A stretch of 64,000 nucleotides of DNA from Hyaloscypha bicolor E (lineage: Eukaryota; Ascomycota; Leotiomycetes; Helotiales; Hyaloscyphaceae). Shown in pieces: positions 1-11,234 of the stretch. The stretch spans positions 4,193,952 through 4,257,951 of the forward strand of contig NW_020194684.1 in assembly GCF_002865645.1 (NCBI RefSeq), read 5' to 3'. A program made the position numbers and the translations under genes. The notes beneath the pieces are model-generated. The model had not been told where the DNA came from. It saw only the letters and a list, made by a program, of their open reading frames with translations, and did not search any database. Within the stretch, counting starts at the first letter, position 1. Each line of letters begins with the position of its first letter.

Positions 1-566
1 TGTTTTCCCCAAGGCCATCCCTTTCAGAAAGGCGACTGCAGCGAGAGTACTCTCGATCTCCTCACCCATCCACAATATCACGGACTTGGCCTTCGAATAA
101 ATATCTCTCATCTATAGAACTTGCCGATCTCTCTCCTCGATATCCTCTTGGCCGATACAGAGCGCGTCCATTCAGATGGACGTCCCGGGTCTCGTGCTCG
201 GAGGCGACATGGTGCTTCTTCCAGGTTGGTAGTAACATTAACAATATGGCCGTTGACCAGAATCTCTTGTCTCGTTTGTATCGCCCCAGCAATACGAGAG
301 AGTATTGTAGACTGTTCCGACCGCCATAGAGACATTCTCAAGGGGCTTTTAACCATATAATGTTTTTCTTTCGTAGGGTAATCAAGCGGATCTCCACCTT
401 CTCGATATTCAATGGTTGGTATTTGAGAGCCCTGAATCTTGTGAGAGGGACGTGTTCTCTCCAGTACTCCACCAGCTTTGAGCAGCAGCCTTGTCCATCG
501 AATTTGGTTTGGACTTGTAGCCTGATGGATTGCGAAGAAGCTGTGGTTCTTTTGGGATCCAAACAC
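1..566 (-). pseudogene. Degenerate HET (heterokaryon incompatibility) domain gene, cut by window edge
   Basis: HET-domain proteins trigger fungal nonself recognition and cell death. On the minus strand the conserved HET landmarks appear in order but in different frames. A start-of-domain segment (IEKVEIRLITL) lies near 390-440 and is followed by a stop. LSYCWGDTNETR lies at about 269-309. ILVNGHIVNVTTNLEEA at about 215-262 is in another frame. DALCIGQEDIEERDRQVL at about 125-180 is in a third frame and ends in an in-frame TAG. MRDIYSKAKSVILWMGEE continues beyond that stop to the window edge. At least two frameshifts and two stops therefore break the domain. Whether the rest of the gene survives outside the window cannot be seen. 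Confidence 0.75.
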
Positions 567-1165
567 ACTTGCGACTACCTTACGAATAAACTGCCAGAAG
601 TTGTACCCAGCAGCTCTCCAGATTCAACCGCCAGCCTCGTGCTACGTATTTCACTGAATGTACAATCGATGTGATAGCTTGTGAGTGACGCTGTCGCCCG
701 TCTGAAATGACGAACATGTGCAATTGCTTTTCGGTCGAGGTGAAAGGGTTGTCGAAAGTGAAGAGGCGATATCCAGATGAGGACAGAGAAAGTTGAACAG
801 TGGGCGCTGCTGTAGCGGGCATTTTAGGAAGCTGCAGCCGACAAGCCTGGATAACGAGCCAGTGGTTGGGCAACAGAGCTGTCCAATCAGGCTTTGGACC
901 TTCCTCTCCTTCACTTAGCCTTGCAGTATGGACTTCCAGCCCTTTGGCTCTTGGTCTTGACCGAAAGGATTGTAGAAAAATGTGATCAAATTGGAGTGTC
1001 TCATTCCACTGTGAATAGACTTTCCGTTGCTCTCAGAAGTGAAGCTATCCGACGCACCACAATGGGGGAACTTGCAATCATCTGGTTGAGAAGAGCCGCA
1101 GCTCAATCACGACTTTTAACGGTAATCGGAATACACCGTCTTGCTCTCTCAGAATTGTGCACTTG
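567..1165. other. Spacer, no supported gene
   Basis: Short open frames on both strands (for example 580-873 minus) show no recognisable family. The 580-873 frame could be a remnant of the N-terminal part of the adjacent HET gene, but I see no diagnostic motif. Confidence 0.5.
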
Positions 1166-2651
1166 CTATACTCTCACCCGTATACCCCAACCACTCTTCA
1201 ACACCCTCGCAGCCGTCAAAAACGCAACCCCAAGCGTCATAGCCCCCCCCGCAAACATCTGCGCATAAAGATACCTCCCCCCATCCAAGGTAATCAACGC
1301 ACCAGCAAGCGGATTCCCAATCAGCACCGCAAACCCACAAATCGAGAACACCATTCCCATCCTGACACCCATCTTCGACAGATTTTCGGTCAAGCTCCCC
1401 AGGGAAGGAGGGAACATTCCCTGCGCAGCAGCCATGATGAAACCATAGAAGACATCGAAGACGACAACCTCAGTATGGTTACTGACTCCCGCCCAGCAGA
1501 AGAGGATCAGCCCTGAGACTAGACTCAGAGGAATCATGAGATTCAAGGGTCCGAATCTCGCTGCTACGATGGCGGGGATGACGCGCCCACAGATACCGAC
1601 ACCGTTGATTATAAGCAATAAAGACGAAGCGTCTTTCGACCCAATATGTATGATATCTCTTCCAAAAGATCCAAGCTGAAATTTCCTAATCAAAAATTGT
1701 CGAGGGAGAAAGTGGGAGACTTACATAGAAAACAGGAATCCACATCCCCACCATGCTAAAAAACATGCCCACCGAAAAACAAGCATAAACCGGCTCTCCA
1801 AACGCACTCCACTCAATCAACGGCGCCTTATTCCTCTTAATCCTCCTCGGCTTCAGCAGAAAATTCGCCGGTATCATGCTCCCCATAATCACGAACCCGC
1901 AGACTCTCATCGCCCAGCCATATCCCAATTTCGGCAGCAAAGACTGTAAGATTGCGGAGAAGATTAACCCGCCGAAGGAATTCCCAACTGCGCAGATTGC
2001 GAGCGCGAGACTTCGGCGTTTGGTGAAGTAGGTGCCGACGAGCGAGATGGCGGGGATGAAGATCAGGCCTCCGCCGACACCGATACATATACCGTGTGCG
2101 AGGAGAACCTGCCAGTATGTTTTTGCGAAACCGGCGGCGAAGAATCCGAGGAGTTGCAGGATGGTGCCGAGGAGGAGCGTTTGGTGGAAGTAGCCTGCGT
2201 CTGTGAGACGGCCGGAGAATGTCGAGATGAAGAGCACTAGGAAAGCCGAAAGGGAGCCGATCCAGGATACTGTTGAGGGGGGAAGATCAAAGCGGGAGAC
2301 GTAGTAGGATTGTAGGACACCGTAAGCGTTGACAAACCCGAAGGTATTGAAACCCACCATGTGTGCCATTAGTGTTATGGTCCATGCTTGGAGACCCCCA
2401 TCTGGAGGTGGGTTGGTGTCGATATCTGAGGACGAATTGGATTTCTGGGTTGCCCATTTCCAGAAAGATAGGGGAAAGTTTGTGGACTTGGCATGGCTAT
2501 GATGACTCCGTTGGAGCTCGACAGCTGTTGTCTGGCTTTGTGACAAGGGGGTTGTGATGCCGCGGCCGGGTTCGCGCAAGGATTCCGAAGCGAACCCCTT
2601 TTCGGCGTCAGCCGAGGAGGGCTCTCCGCCGGGTATAGAGTCATTATGCAT
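1166..2651 (-). CDS. MFS transporter, monocarboxylate-transporter-like (MCT family)
   Basis: Predicted plasma-membrane secondary transporter of 478 aa, built from exons 2651-1725 and 1675-1166. The intron 1676-1724 (49 nt) has a GTAAGT donor and TTTCAG acceptor; reading through it instead meets a stop. The N-terminal 85 residues are hydrophilic. Then comes the PPDGGLQAW signature that opens fungal MCT proteins, followed by about 12 hydrophobic segments with a charged central loop (LKPRRIKRNKAP). In the family the substrate may be a monocarboxylate, riboflavin or a secondary metabolite; the sequence does not decide. The start at 2651 gives the usual length. It is an isolated gene on the minus strand with no metabolic neighbour to suggest a substrate. 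Confidence 0.85.
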
Positions 2652-3467
2652 CTTGCACCTGGAAAGATAAAATATACATCAAAAGAAAGCAGCAATGGAG
2701 AGTAATAAGGTTGAAGCCTCATCCCACCCTTGGTGGGTTCCTGCAAGCCCAAAAAAATATCAACAGTGGGGCTAAATATGGAGCTTTTCTCTACTCAGCA
2801 GCTCAACTTGAGGTGAACTCGTAAAGATACAAGTTAGCCGGTCTGCGATTTCGGTTACACGTTACCCAGGTATCAGCTTTGTAACTGGGTAGAGACTGAG
2901 AGACATAACGCCAAAGCCGGGAAGCGGGTCGTAAGGCTCAGCGTTTTGTTGGTGATTGGTTGAGAAGCAAATGACGGCCAAGGTGTCCGGCAACAATGTG
3001 CCGAAGCGTGGTTTTCATATGGCGAGTTAGTCCTAATCGAAATCGAAGGATTGAGTGGGCTTGAGTCGTACTTACCTCCATAGATAATTGAGGTCCCGTA
3101 TGAGTGTTTACTCTTAACAGAATGTTAGGAAAACGGTAGGAAGAACATACTTATGCTGATCAATAGAAGAAGACCGTATGAAAGATCGTTGAAGTCCATC
3201 ATGGCACTTGCTCAAATGGCAGCTATTGAATCCAATGTCACCTTCGAGGTCGTACTTCTCCAACCTCTCCCCAGACGGAATATCTGGAAGAGTCGGGGTC
3301 TTATTCGTCGAACCAATTCATTGTGACCCGTATCCACGCAATGCTAAACATCTCCGTGGAATGTAATAAGCCATTCGTTTCCTCTAGCCCCGAAACTCCA
3401 GCAGTCAGTCCCTCCAAGAGATTGCTCTCTATTATCTCCTCACTTCCTTAGCCGCCCCATAACTGCC
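2652..3467. other. Spacer: MFS promoter side and CBS gene 3' side
   Basis: Upstream region of the MFS gene and downstream region of the CBS-domain gene. I see no gene, repeat or recognisable regulatory element. Confidence 0.5.
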
Positions 3468-4062
3468 TCAAGCAGGTCTCTTTTGGGCGAATTCTACTAG
3501 ATCTGTCCGCGTTGCAACGCCCAATACAAACCTCCTTCTCTCATCCGTAACAACCGCAAACTCCTGCTTGCCATTCTCCCCATTCTCACCACCATTGAAA
3601 AACAGCTCCAACTCCTCCAACGGCGTCTGCATCGTAATGACTTTATAAACCTTCCCCTTTCTCCTAAACTTGACCATAGCTTTCGATACCTCATCTGATT
3701 CCTGGACTTTGCCTGTGTCGAGGAGGATACGGAGGTGTGGGATGGAGAGGTAGCCAAGCAGGGCGCGGGTGTCGGAAGAGACGACGGTGAGGTGCGTGTA
3801 ATCGCGTTCGAAGGCTGAGAGAAGGGCGTGGGAAATGGGATCTGTGGGGTAGCAGGAAAGAGCGGAGGGAGGGTCGAGATCTTCTACTGTTGCCTGCGTG
3901 GTTGTCAGTACTGAAGCAAGCGGTTGAGGCAGTGTGTCTTACTCCTCTGTATCGAGTAGCCAGTTTTGAGAGATGAGGGCTTGGGGCGGAGGCAATGTCT
4001 CCCATTCTGGACGCAACATCGCTGCTTCCTACTGGGATGGTGTTCGACATCGTTGTTGACAT
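3468..4062 (-). CDS. Small CBS-domain protein
   Basis: Protein of 181 aa from exons 4062-3943 and 3893-3468. The 49-nt intron (3894-3942) has GTAAGA and CGCAG borders and joins RYRG to ATVEDLDPPSAL in frame. The product carries a pair of CBS motifs. One is the segment with HALLSAFERDYTHLTVVSSD followed by LLGYLSIPHLRILL. The other, in the C-terminal third, has PLEELELFFNG and FAVVTDERRRFVLGVATRTDL. CBS pairs bind adenosyl ligands such as AMP, ATP or SAM and act as energy or redox sensors. This single-pair form, with no catalytic domain, is widespread in filamentous ascomycetes without a firm function. The start gives about 40 residues before the conserved core. Confidence 0.85.
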
Positions 4063-4752
4063 GATGGTTGATAGGTTTCACGAAATGTGGTTGTTCATGT
4101 TCAGGATGGCTCATTGCTGGAAATTTTGAGGCCTCAGGAATCACATGTGATTGGTGAGATTCACAAAGGTGATTACTGTGCCAGTAGTCTTCGACTCTTA
4201 GCCTTATGATCTTTCTCATTTTGACAATTCGATTCATATATTTCCTATCTCTTCTAAATATAGAATAGAATTGTACTTCCTATTCGAAGTCTATGCTCTC
4301 AAAACCTATCTTGCAAGGTTTCTTAGCGACAATACGTCACTCTTAGCGAGGTTGTCCAAGCTCAAGCTCTCCGCATCTTTGTTCGCTGCTTTATCAACGC
4401 CAACCTCCTCATCATCGAGAAGAGCTCCGCGCTGGTCGTGCCAATTGATCTTGCGTCTGCCTTTACCCTTCTTTGATTATCAGCGAGCGTTAATTCAGTC
4501 GTTCCATTGCCAACGACGACGAGCTGATCTTGAGCCTGCTCTGCTCGGGAATACGGACTTACTGTATGGTCTCCGTTTACCCACTCTTTCTGTGCCTCTC
4601 GACCTCAAGATTGAGGCTTTTTCGGTCAAGTTTGGCGTGCCTCGGCTGGAAACGATCCAATCTACTAGTTCTTCTTTGTGAAATCGCTGCAAGCTTCAAT
4701 TATCTGCTACTGTTGTGTAGACTAACTGTCTTTGCTTCTAGAAACGTTCAAG
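4063..4752. promoter_or_regulatory. Divergent promoter region with probable 5'-UTR intron
   Basis: This stretch lies between the CBS gene (minus) and the phosphate carrier (plus). Just before the carrier ATG it has a branch-like GACTAAC near 4718, a pyrimidine tract and TTCTAG ending at 4741. That looks like the 3' end of an intron in the 5' UTR, with a possible GTATGG donor near 4564. The open frames here are not supported as coding. Confidence 0.45.
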
Positions 4753-6109
4753 ATGCCTCTCCTCTTCCCCTCCCAAGACACTCTTCACAATGTCTTCCAC
4801 CCCTCTGTCCCATTCGGACGCCGCGAAGCTCCTGCTCCTCTTGCAGCCCCCAAACGAACCCCCCTTCAAGCTCGTGCTGAGCTCTTCCCCACCTGGTCTG
4901 TGGTTGATGATGCAAAGAAGAAGGCCGAAGCTTTGAGCGCCGAGGCTACAAAAGAGTTTGAGAAGGCCAGCGCAAAGGCCCAAGCTAAGGCTGGGCACAT
5001 TGAATTATATTCTGCCAAGTACTATGCAGCTTGTACTTTTGGAGGTCTGCTTGCCTGCGTAAGTGCTACCCGAATCCTTATCATGGCTCCGATGCGAATC
5101 ATGCCTCTGCTATGCCTCTGCTACTATGACCAAATTCTAATATTTCTAAGGGTCTCACACATACTGCTGTCACCCCTCTCGATTTGGTCAAATGCCGTCG
5201 TCAAGTCGACTCAAAAATGTACACTGGCAACTTCCAAGCCTGGGGAAAGATTGGCCGTGCTGAGGGATTCCGCGGCATTTATACCGGTTGGGGCCCAACC
5301 TTCTTCGGATACTCAGCCCAAGGCGCCTTCAAATACGGAGGTTACGAGTTCTTTAAGAAATACTATGGCGATCTTGCAGGACCCGAGAACGCCCTCAAAT
5401 ACAAGACCTGGCTTTATCTAACTGCCAGTGCCTCTGCCGAATTTATTGCCGATATTGCTCTGTGCCCCTTCGAAGCCGTCAAAGTCCGGATGCAAACTAC
5501 AATCCCTCCTTTTGCAAAAGGTACCTTTGACGGAATCAGCACGATCACAGCCAAGGAAGGCTTTGGTGGACTTTACAAGGGATTGTATCCTCTTTGGGGG
5601 CGTCAAATTCCTTACACTATGATGAAGTTCGCCTCTTTCGAGACGATCGTGGAAATGATCTATGACCGTCTTCCTGGTCAAAAGTCGGATTATGGAAAGG
5701 GTGCCCAGACTGCTGTTTCGTTCACAGGTGGTTATCTTGCTGGTATTCTCTGCGCTATTGTCTCTCACCCTGCTGATGTGATGGTGAGTCTGAAGGGCAA
5801 AATTGCGGCAGGGGTATAATGCTAACATGGAATAGGTCTCCAAACTCAACGCCAACCGCGCGCCTGGTGAGGCTTTCGGAGCTGCCATGGGACGGATCTA
5901 CAAGGACATTGGATTTAGTGGTCTCTGGAATGGTCTCCCCGTCAGAATTGTCATGATCGGAACATTGACTGGACTCCAATGGATGATTTACGTGAGTGAA
6001 ACTCCTCCTTGATGATGAATTCTTTCTGACCATACTTCAGGATTACTTCAAGATCTTCATGGGTCTTCCTACCACTGGAGGAGCACCGCCGAAAGCAGAA
6101 AAGGCCTAG
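4753..6109 (+). CDS. Mitochondrial phosphate carrier (SLC25A3/Mir1 type)
   Basis: Inner-membrane carrier that imports phosphate with protons for ATP synthesis. It is 387 aa from four exons: 4753-5058, 5151-5783, 5836-5991 and 6041-6109. All three introns have GT-AG borders, and the exon sum divides by three. Three mitochondrial-carrier signatures are visible: [20 protein letters not shown] and the degenerate PADVMVSKLN. Phosphate-carrier motifs include [16 protein letters not shown] and [17 protein letters not shown]. The N-terminal 95 residues form a long extension with an Ala/Lys-rich helix, longer than in yeast Mir1 but usual in filamentous fungi. The start is the ATG at 4753; a TTG-initiated extension upstream crosses a likely UTR splice acceptor. 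ATP3, which uses the imported phosphate, lies in the same window but is not linked. Confidence 0.95.
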
Positions 6110-6600
6110 ATTTTTAGATCTAGAAAGGTGAGCGAAAGACACGGCTTAGGAACAGTTGCATAACGGGCAGTCTCCTCTCTGGTCCCCAATTTTGTAAACG
6201 ATACTGCGAAGGAATGCAAATGAATTAAATTACCACGTGATCCAGCCCCTGAGCCCCTATTTCGGTTCGGGTCTTCAAAAAGGATAACTTTCATAACGAT
6301 CCTTGCGTCGGACCGTATGTAAACAAACGCATCCTATTCTGCCTCGAGGCTGCACCCCTCGCTTCGTCCCGGCTAAGGCTTTTCCACGCCGTTGGGTTGG
6401 ATGGAGTTTTGCCACGACCTTATAATATACTAGCTTATGCTTATATTAAAAATCTAACTGAAGGTCTTTAAGGAGCTTAAGTAGCCAATTACAAGTCGTT
6501 AACACCCTAGCCCCCAATCGAGACCCGGGGGGAGTCGTTTTTACATTTCCCCCTTCTTTAGGTAAGTTGGTTGGCCAGGTCACCGCGGGGAAGTGAAACC

Positions 6601-6630
6601 AGCCCAGCCCAGCCCAGCCCAGGCCCAGCC
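6601..6630. repeat. (AGCCC)n short tandem repeat
   Basis: Four perfect AGCCC units are followed by a variant AGGCCCAGCC unit. Confidence 0.85.
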
Positions 6631-6749
6631 TCATCGAGCTGATGGAGTGGAATGTGGAGCACAGTGTGGAATGAGAGGAAGCGAGTGGAGCCAGCTAGCG
6701 GAGCCGAGAGATAAGGAGTTGGACGTGTTATCTCGGGCAATGATATGGC

Positions 6750-6811
6750 TGCAAGCCTGCAAGCCTGCAAGGCAAGACCAGGCAAGGCAGGCAAGGCAAG
6801 GGCAAGGCAAG
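6750..6811. repeat. GCAAGCCT/GGCAAG compound tandem repeat
   Basis: Three GCAAGCCT-like units pass into a run of GGCAA(G)-type units over about 60 bases. Confidence 0.8.
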
Positions 6812-7492
6812 ACCCGACGCAGCAAATCACACGCCACATCTCACCTCATCTCATACCCGCGTTGTGCGTTTGGGTGCGTTTCGAGAGCGCCCGGAGAAGC
6901 TGGAGCGCTCTTCATTTGTTGCCGTACCTGAGGGACGGTCGTCACCGACGAATCCCAGGATTGCGTCATAGCCTCGAAAATCTTCTGCCCTCGTCTGGCC
7001 TGCAACTCAATTGCGACGATCCTGGCAGAGTGCGGGTCCCTGCAGTCTCGCCAGTCAGTCAGTCTCGCCGCTCAGTCTCACCATCATCATCATACTTCGT
7101 ACACTTCTCGCCTTGCTTGCTTTTTCTGCCTACACTTCCGGATACTTTTTAGTCACCCCCAACTGCCAGCAGGTACGTGCCCCCGAATCTGAGCCAGCCG
7201 GACCAATCCGGCTAAGGGAGCCGCCAAGAATCAGTAGCCTGGGCAGGCGCCGATTACGCTGCTCGAAAGAGGTAGCCAAGCCTCCCTGGCTCTGCCTGAC
7301 CTGCTGGCACCATTCCTTTTAATATCTCATGATCAGTCGTGCTTGGTCGCCCCCAACCCTTTCCACGTACTTATCTGCCAGTCTTTGATCGCTTTTTCTG
7401 CAGTGCTTGAGCTGAGAGTCGATATCCAGACATCGAGACCCCACCAAGAAGAGGATCTACCGTCGAAAGTTAAATACCTCAATTGAGCAAAG

Positions 7493-7996
7493 ATGAGCGC
7501 CCGGAACAGCACAGATGTCAGCCACGGCCGTGGAGGTGAGCGGTTTTCTCCAGAAAATCCATTGAGCTGAGTCTGATATATTGACAGGCGCTGGAAACAT
7601 TGGTGCTGATGCCACTCCGTATGTCTTCCCAACACCTCGCCCCTCCTCCTTCTTGGCTCAAAACTGACGCCCCGTAGCTATGGAGATGGAGAAATCGTCC
7701 GCGAGGGAATTGCTGGAGATCACCTTGATGGAGCATTCAGCACCGGGCGAGGAGGCGCTGCCAATATCGGCTCTCCCGGAGTGAAGGCCACGGAACGCAA
7801 AGACGAGATGGCCATTCCCGAGGTAGCGCTGCGACCCAGCACGGAGGGCGAGAACTTCCACGTCGGACGAGGAGGTGAGGGAAATGTCCATGTTGCGGAG
7901 AAGACTACCACGAAGCATCCTGAGGGGTTGGCCGACAAGTTGAAGAATAAGCTGTTCAGGAAGAAGGTTGCGAAGGAGGAGAAGACCGCTGCATAG
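7493..7996 (+). CDS. Par32-like protein (DUF3602), GRGG-repeat family
   Basis: Small hydrophilic protein of 130 aa from three exons: 7493-7535, 7588-7618 (31 nt) and 7678-7996. The introns 7536-7587 and 7619-7677 have GT-AG borders. The family hallmark GRGG-x-x-N occurs three times (GRGGAGNIG, GRGGAANIG, GRGGEGNVH), the first being split by intron 1. The C-terminus is lysine-rich. In yeast, Par32 is a TORC1/Npr1-regulated phosphoprotein that inhibits the ammonium permeases Mep1 and Mep3 through such repeats. Whether this shorter protein has the same role is inference. The first ATG after the long leader (7493) gives the conserved N-terminus. Confidence 0.85.
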
Positions 7997-8803
7997 AGGG
8001 GCTATGATGGTGGGGATGGCTGAGGACCGCTGGGGGTAAGGATTGGGCAATGATGGGAGTTGGGGAGGATTTCTTGATACCACTTTTTTCGACTGCGCTT
8101 TGCTCTTGGATGCAGCAAATCTAGCATACCCAAAAGCGTTGAATAATAGAACACATACCCCATGCGGCTTATACCTTCTTGCAGGCTCGTGCCTGAGAGT
8201 TCTTATCCGGAGTCCGAACGGCCGAGAGTGCGATATCGGGTCCGAAGCTGCAGTCTCTGTGTTGAAATTCTGTGAATATGAATGAATGTACACTCTGGTA
8301 AGATAGCCAAAGGCGATATACTCAAGGGTTATTAATAGGGCTGACATGTTGCCCAATATCAACGCAGGATATTGTTGTGAGGATGAGGATGGGAAACTTT
8401 GGCAGAAATGCAACCCGGAACAGGGATTAAACATAGCGTCTTTCGCGGTTGTGAGTCGTGACGCGACATCACTTCTCGTGCAAACTTTCAATAGACGCCC
8501 CTCCACCCGAATCGCCAGCGGCCCTTCCTTTGCATCGCCCTCACAACCGGACTTGTCTGGTCGCGACTTCCTCTCCCACCGGGTCTTAGGGTCTTGTCTG
8601 ATAACGCGCGCTGTGCTTCCGCGTCTCGCAGCGAACGCCGCTCCTTCCACCTTTGCGACGCATCGATCAACAACCGATCAAGAGCTTCTTCGCCCCCCAG
8701 TCTCACTCGCACGCACCTTGCACCTCACATCTCACGCTCGAGCTGTTGGAACCCCCCCCTTGCAGATAGCGCGCTGCACTGGTCTGCGTGCTCCCATCCG
8801 CCT
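7997..8803. other. Spacer
   Basis: 3' region of the Par32-like gene and promoter of the BAH-PHD gene. Open frames on both strands look like chance; the stretch 8490-8800 is C/T-rich on the plus strand, as in fungal promoters and 5' UTRs. Confidence 0.5.
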
Positions 8804-10098
8804 ATGACTACATCTGCATCATCACCCAGGAGCAACCTACTCGCGACCATGGCCCCCAAACACGGGCTCGCCAGCTTCAAGAGCGAAGAAGAGCAGCTGG
8901 CAAAGCGCGCAAAGAGCTCCGCGACGCCTGCTTCGCGCTCTGCTACCCCTGCGGATCCAGGCGCCAAGGTCCCCTTCGAGGTTAAGTATCCGGATATGGA
9001 TGACAGCAAGGACCGGCCTGACGAGGAGGAGGAATTGGTTGCGCATGCTGAGTGGCAGGTCAGCCCATTCGAGGCGAAGGGTGCGTTGATGGAGGGAGAG
9101 CTGGATCAGCATTTTACGGTTGTGCCACATCATGAGTGGGAGACGATGAAGAAGTACAATAACTTTATCAGTGAGTGGATAGACTGGCTCGACAACTGAT
9201 CGAATTCGGGCTAATCGGGAGCTGCAGTCCAAGGGGAAGTCTACAAGAACAACCAATTTGTTTTTGTCCGGGGCGAGAATACACCAAAGGATAAGGATAC
9301 CGAAGGGCAACCGAAGGACTTTTGGGTTGCGCGGATATTGCAAGTGCGGGCAAAGAATGCTCAGCATGTGTATGCTCTGGTAAGACTGCACTTACATTTT
9401 TTGAGATAAAAGATGTTGACTGTCTAGATTGCTTGGATGTACTGGCCCGAAGAGCTTCCACCGCCTGGTACTAAGAGCAAAGATATGGAAAGTAAGGAAT
9501 CTGGAAAGAGAACATACCACGGTGGACATGAGTTGATTGCTTCAAATTACATGGAGGTCTTGGACGTCCTTTCGTTTGCAGGAAAGGCAGACGTATTTCA
9601 TTGGCTTGAGGAGGACGACAATCTGAACCACAAGCTTTACTGGCGCCAAACCTTTAATCGACAAACTCAGGCCCTATCCGTAAGTTCTAACTTACCCCAG
9701 ATATGCACCTGAGCTAAACTATGGAACAGAAATTACGGGAGCACTGCATCTGCGGAGGTTACTTTAACCCCGAAAAGACGATGTTCATCTGTGACAACAC
9801 AGCGTGCAAAGTCTGGCTTCATAGGGAGTGCCTAGTCGAAGATATCCTCTCAAAGACATACAGTCGGTTGGTCGAAGGAGATAACGGCTCACCAGATACG
9901 AAGACAAACGGAATCGCGCGAACGAACGGGAAGAAGGGCAAAGGAAAACCCCGGTTCAAGGGCATGTTCGAAGCCCGAATCAAGGACGATGGAGACGAGG
10001 CGCCGAAAGCCATTATTAAAGATCTTCGACCAAGCGCAGACCCAAAGACGTGGGAGGAGGCTATCAAGTGCCCGAAATGCTCGACCGAGCTTCAATGA
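8804..10098 (+). CDS. BAH domain plus PHD finger chromatin protein (EPR-1/BP1-like candidate)
   Basis: Exons 8804-9170, 9228-9379, 9428-9679 and 9730-10098 give 379 aa; a start at 8849 with a better context (ACCATGG) gives 364 aa. After a basic Ser/Ala-rich N-terminus there is a BAH domain (from GEVYKNNQFVFVRGEN through DFWVARILQV, WMYWPEEL and HELIASNYMEVLDVLSF). It is followed by a PHD-type finger starting HCICGG, with ICDNTACKVWLHRECL, a long basic insertion and a closing CPKC. In Neurospora and Fusarium, proteins of this BAH-PHD architecture (EPR-1, BP1) read H3K27me3 and support Polycomb-type silencing. Orthology here rests on domain order only. The gene converges on a Fun30-type remodeller. 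Confidence 0.8.
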
Positions 10099-11234
10099 GC
10101 GAGCCCTCCCGCGACACGACACCCGCCAGTATCATTGGCAACATACGTTTTCGACGGCATTCATCCGTCCGCCTTCAACATTCCGCTGTACATCCTTCAG
10201 ACCGCCTCCAAGCCCAACTTCTCTTTCCCAAGAAACCAAGACTTCACAAATACGATAGCGATATCTTAATGCCTGCCCGCAGGCTTTCCGTCTCCCTATT
10301 CTGATCCGTATTCGACATTTGCTTTTTATTGCTTTTCTTGCTCGCTTGTACGCAGTCAATAGTCAGGACGTCTCGGTTCAGCCACGGCGTTAGGAAGGGT
10401 CACTGCTTTGATTTTCGTATCTTATCTTCTTGAACTCGAATACTCGGCCAAATCAGCCTTCTCAGCACTTTGCTTCTTCCAGCTCATAATAATGCACTTG
10501 CTTCTCTGCTTTTGTGTTAAGCCTACGTTAAGATCAAAGAGTTTGAATCACAGGGACGAGCGCAGAAGCGATTGCTTGGTTGGATGAGTGGCTGGCTGGC
10601 TGGTTGGTTTGGGATGCCCAGCTGAATTGTGGTTGTGGTTGTGGTTGTGGTTGGAGTATTCTGTGTATATGTACATAGTCTTATGGAGAGACGTGAGAGG
10701 ATGAGCATGAGAATAGTTGATGCAGGTGGATGGAGAAGTGGTGAGAGTGAAGGAGGTGGTGGTTAGTAGGTAGGTAGTTGAGTTATGAGGTTATGGTGAA
10801 TGAAAGAAAGTAGAAAAATGGTTTGTGGTTCATACTCCTTTGTGAGTTTCATCATGAAGAAACGAGCGAGGCGCAAGAGCGGGATTCGGCAGTGCTCAAG
10901 AAAGGAGGTGGAAACGGAACCAAAATTCGAATCTGGATAAAACGGGAAGAGCTGGGACGTCGAGATTTGAAGTCAACCGAGCGAAAGAAGACAGCCAGTA
11001 TGTTCAATCTTTTCATTCCTTTCCTCATCTCCTTTATCTACGCCATCTCAAAGGTTCTATCCATTCTACTACAAGATCTAGCATCTCTCAGGGGCTGGCT
11101 GCACGAGACCGACTCGTCTCCTCGCAGCATAATATTCTTTCTCAGTCACTTTCAACTCTCTTTCATCACCCCACCCATTAACTCCACGTACGCCACAACA
11201 CCACCCAGCCAGCATGAGAAAGGTTAGTGAAGGC
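10099..11234. other. Convergent 3' spacer with simple repeats
   Basis: Lies between the 3' ends of the BAH-PHD and Fun30 genes. It is rich in GT and GA tracts on the plus strand, and the open frames are not supported. It includes CTGG/TTGG repeats near 10589-10608 and the hexamer repeat listed separately. Confidence 0.5.
10627..10650. repeat. (TTGTGG)4 tandem repeat
   Basis: Four perfect hexamer units. Confidence 0.85.

Larger units (their letters stand above)
6110..7492. other. Repeat-rich spacer upstream of the Par32-like gene
   Basis: This 1.4-kb stretch has no convincing gene; its open frames are low-complexity shadows. It contains an AT-rich island near 6418-6475 sitting between GC-rich sequence, two simple-repeat tracts (listed separately) and a small CAT repeat near 7082. 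The last part is presumably promoter and 5' UTR of the gene starting at 7493. Confidence 0.55.

Noticed and set aside
1686..1724. 39-nt intron (acceptor GATTAG) in the MFS gene
   Set aside because: The TTTCAG acceptor 10 nt downstream gives a normal 49-nt intron and continues the transporter sequence in frame.
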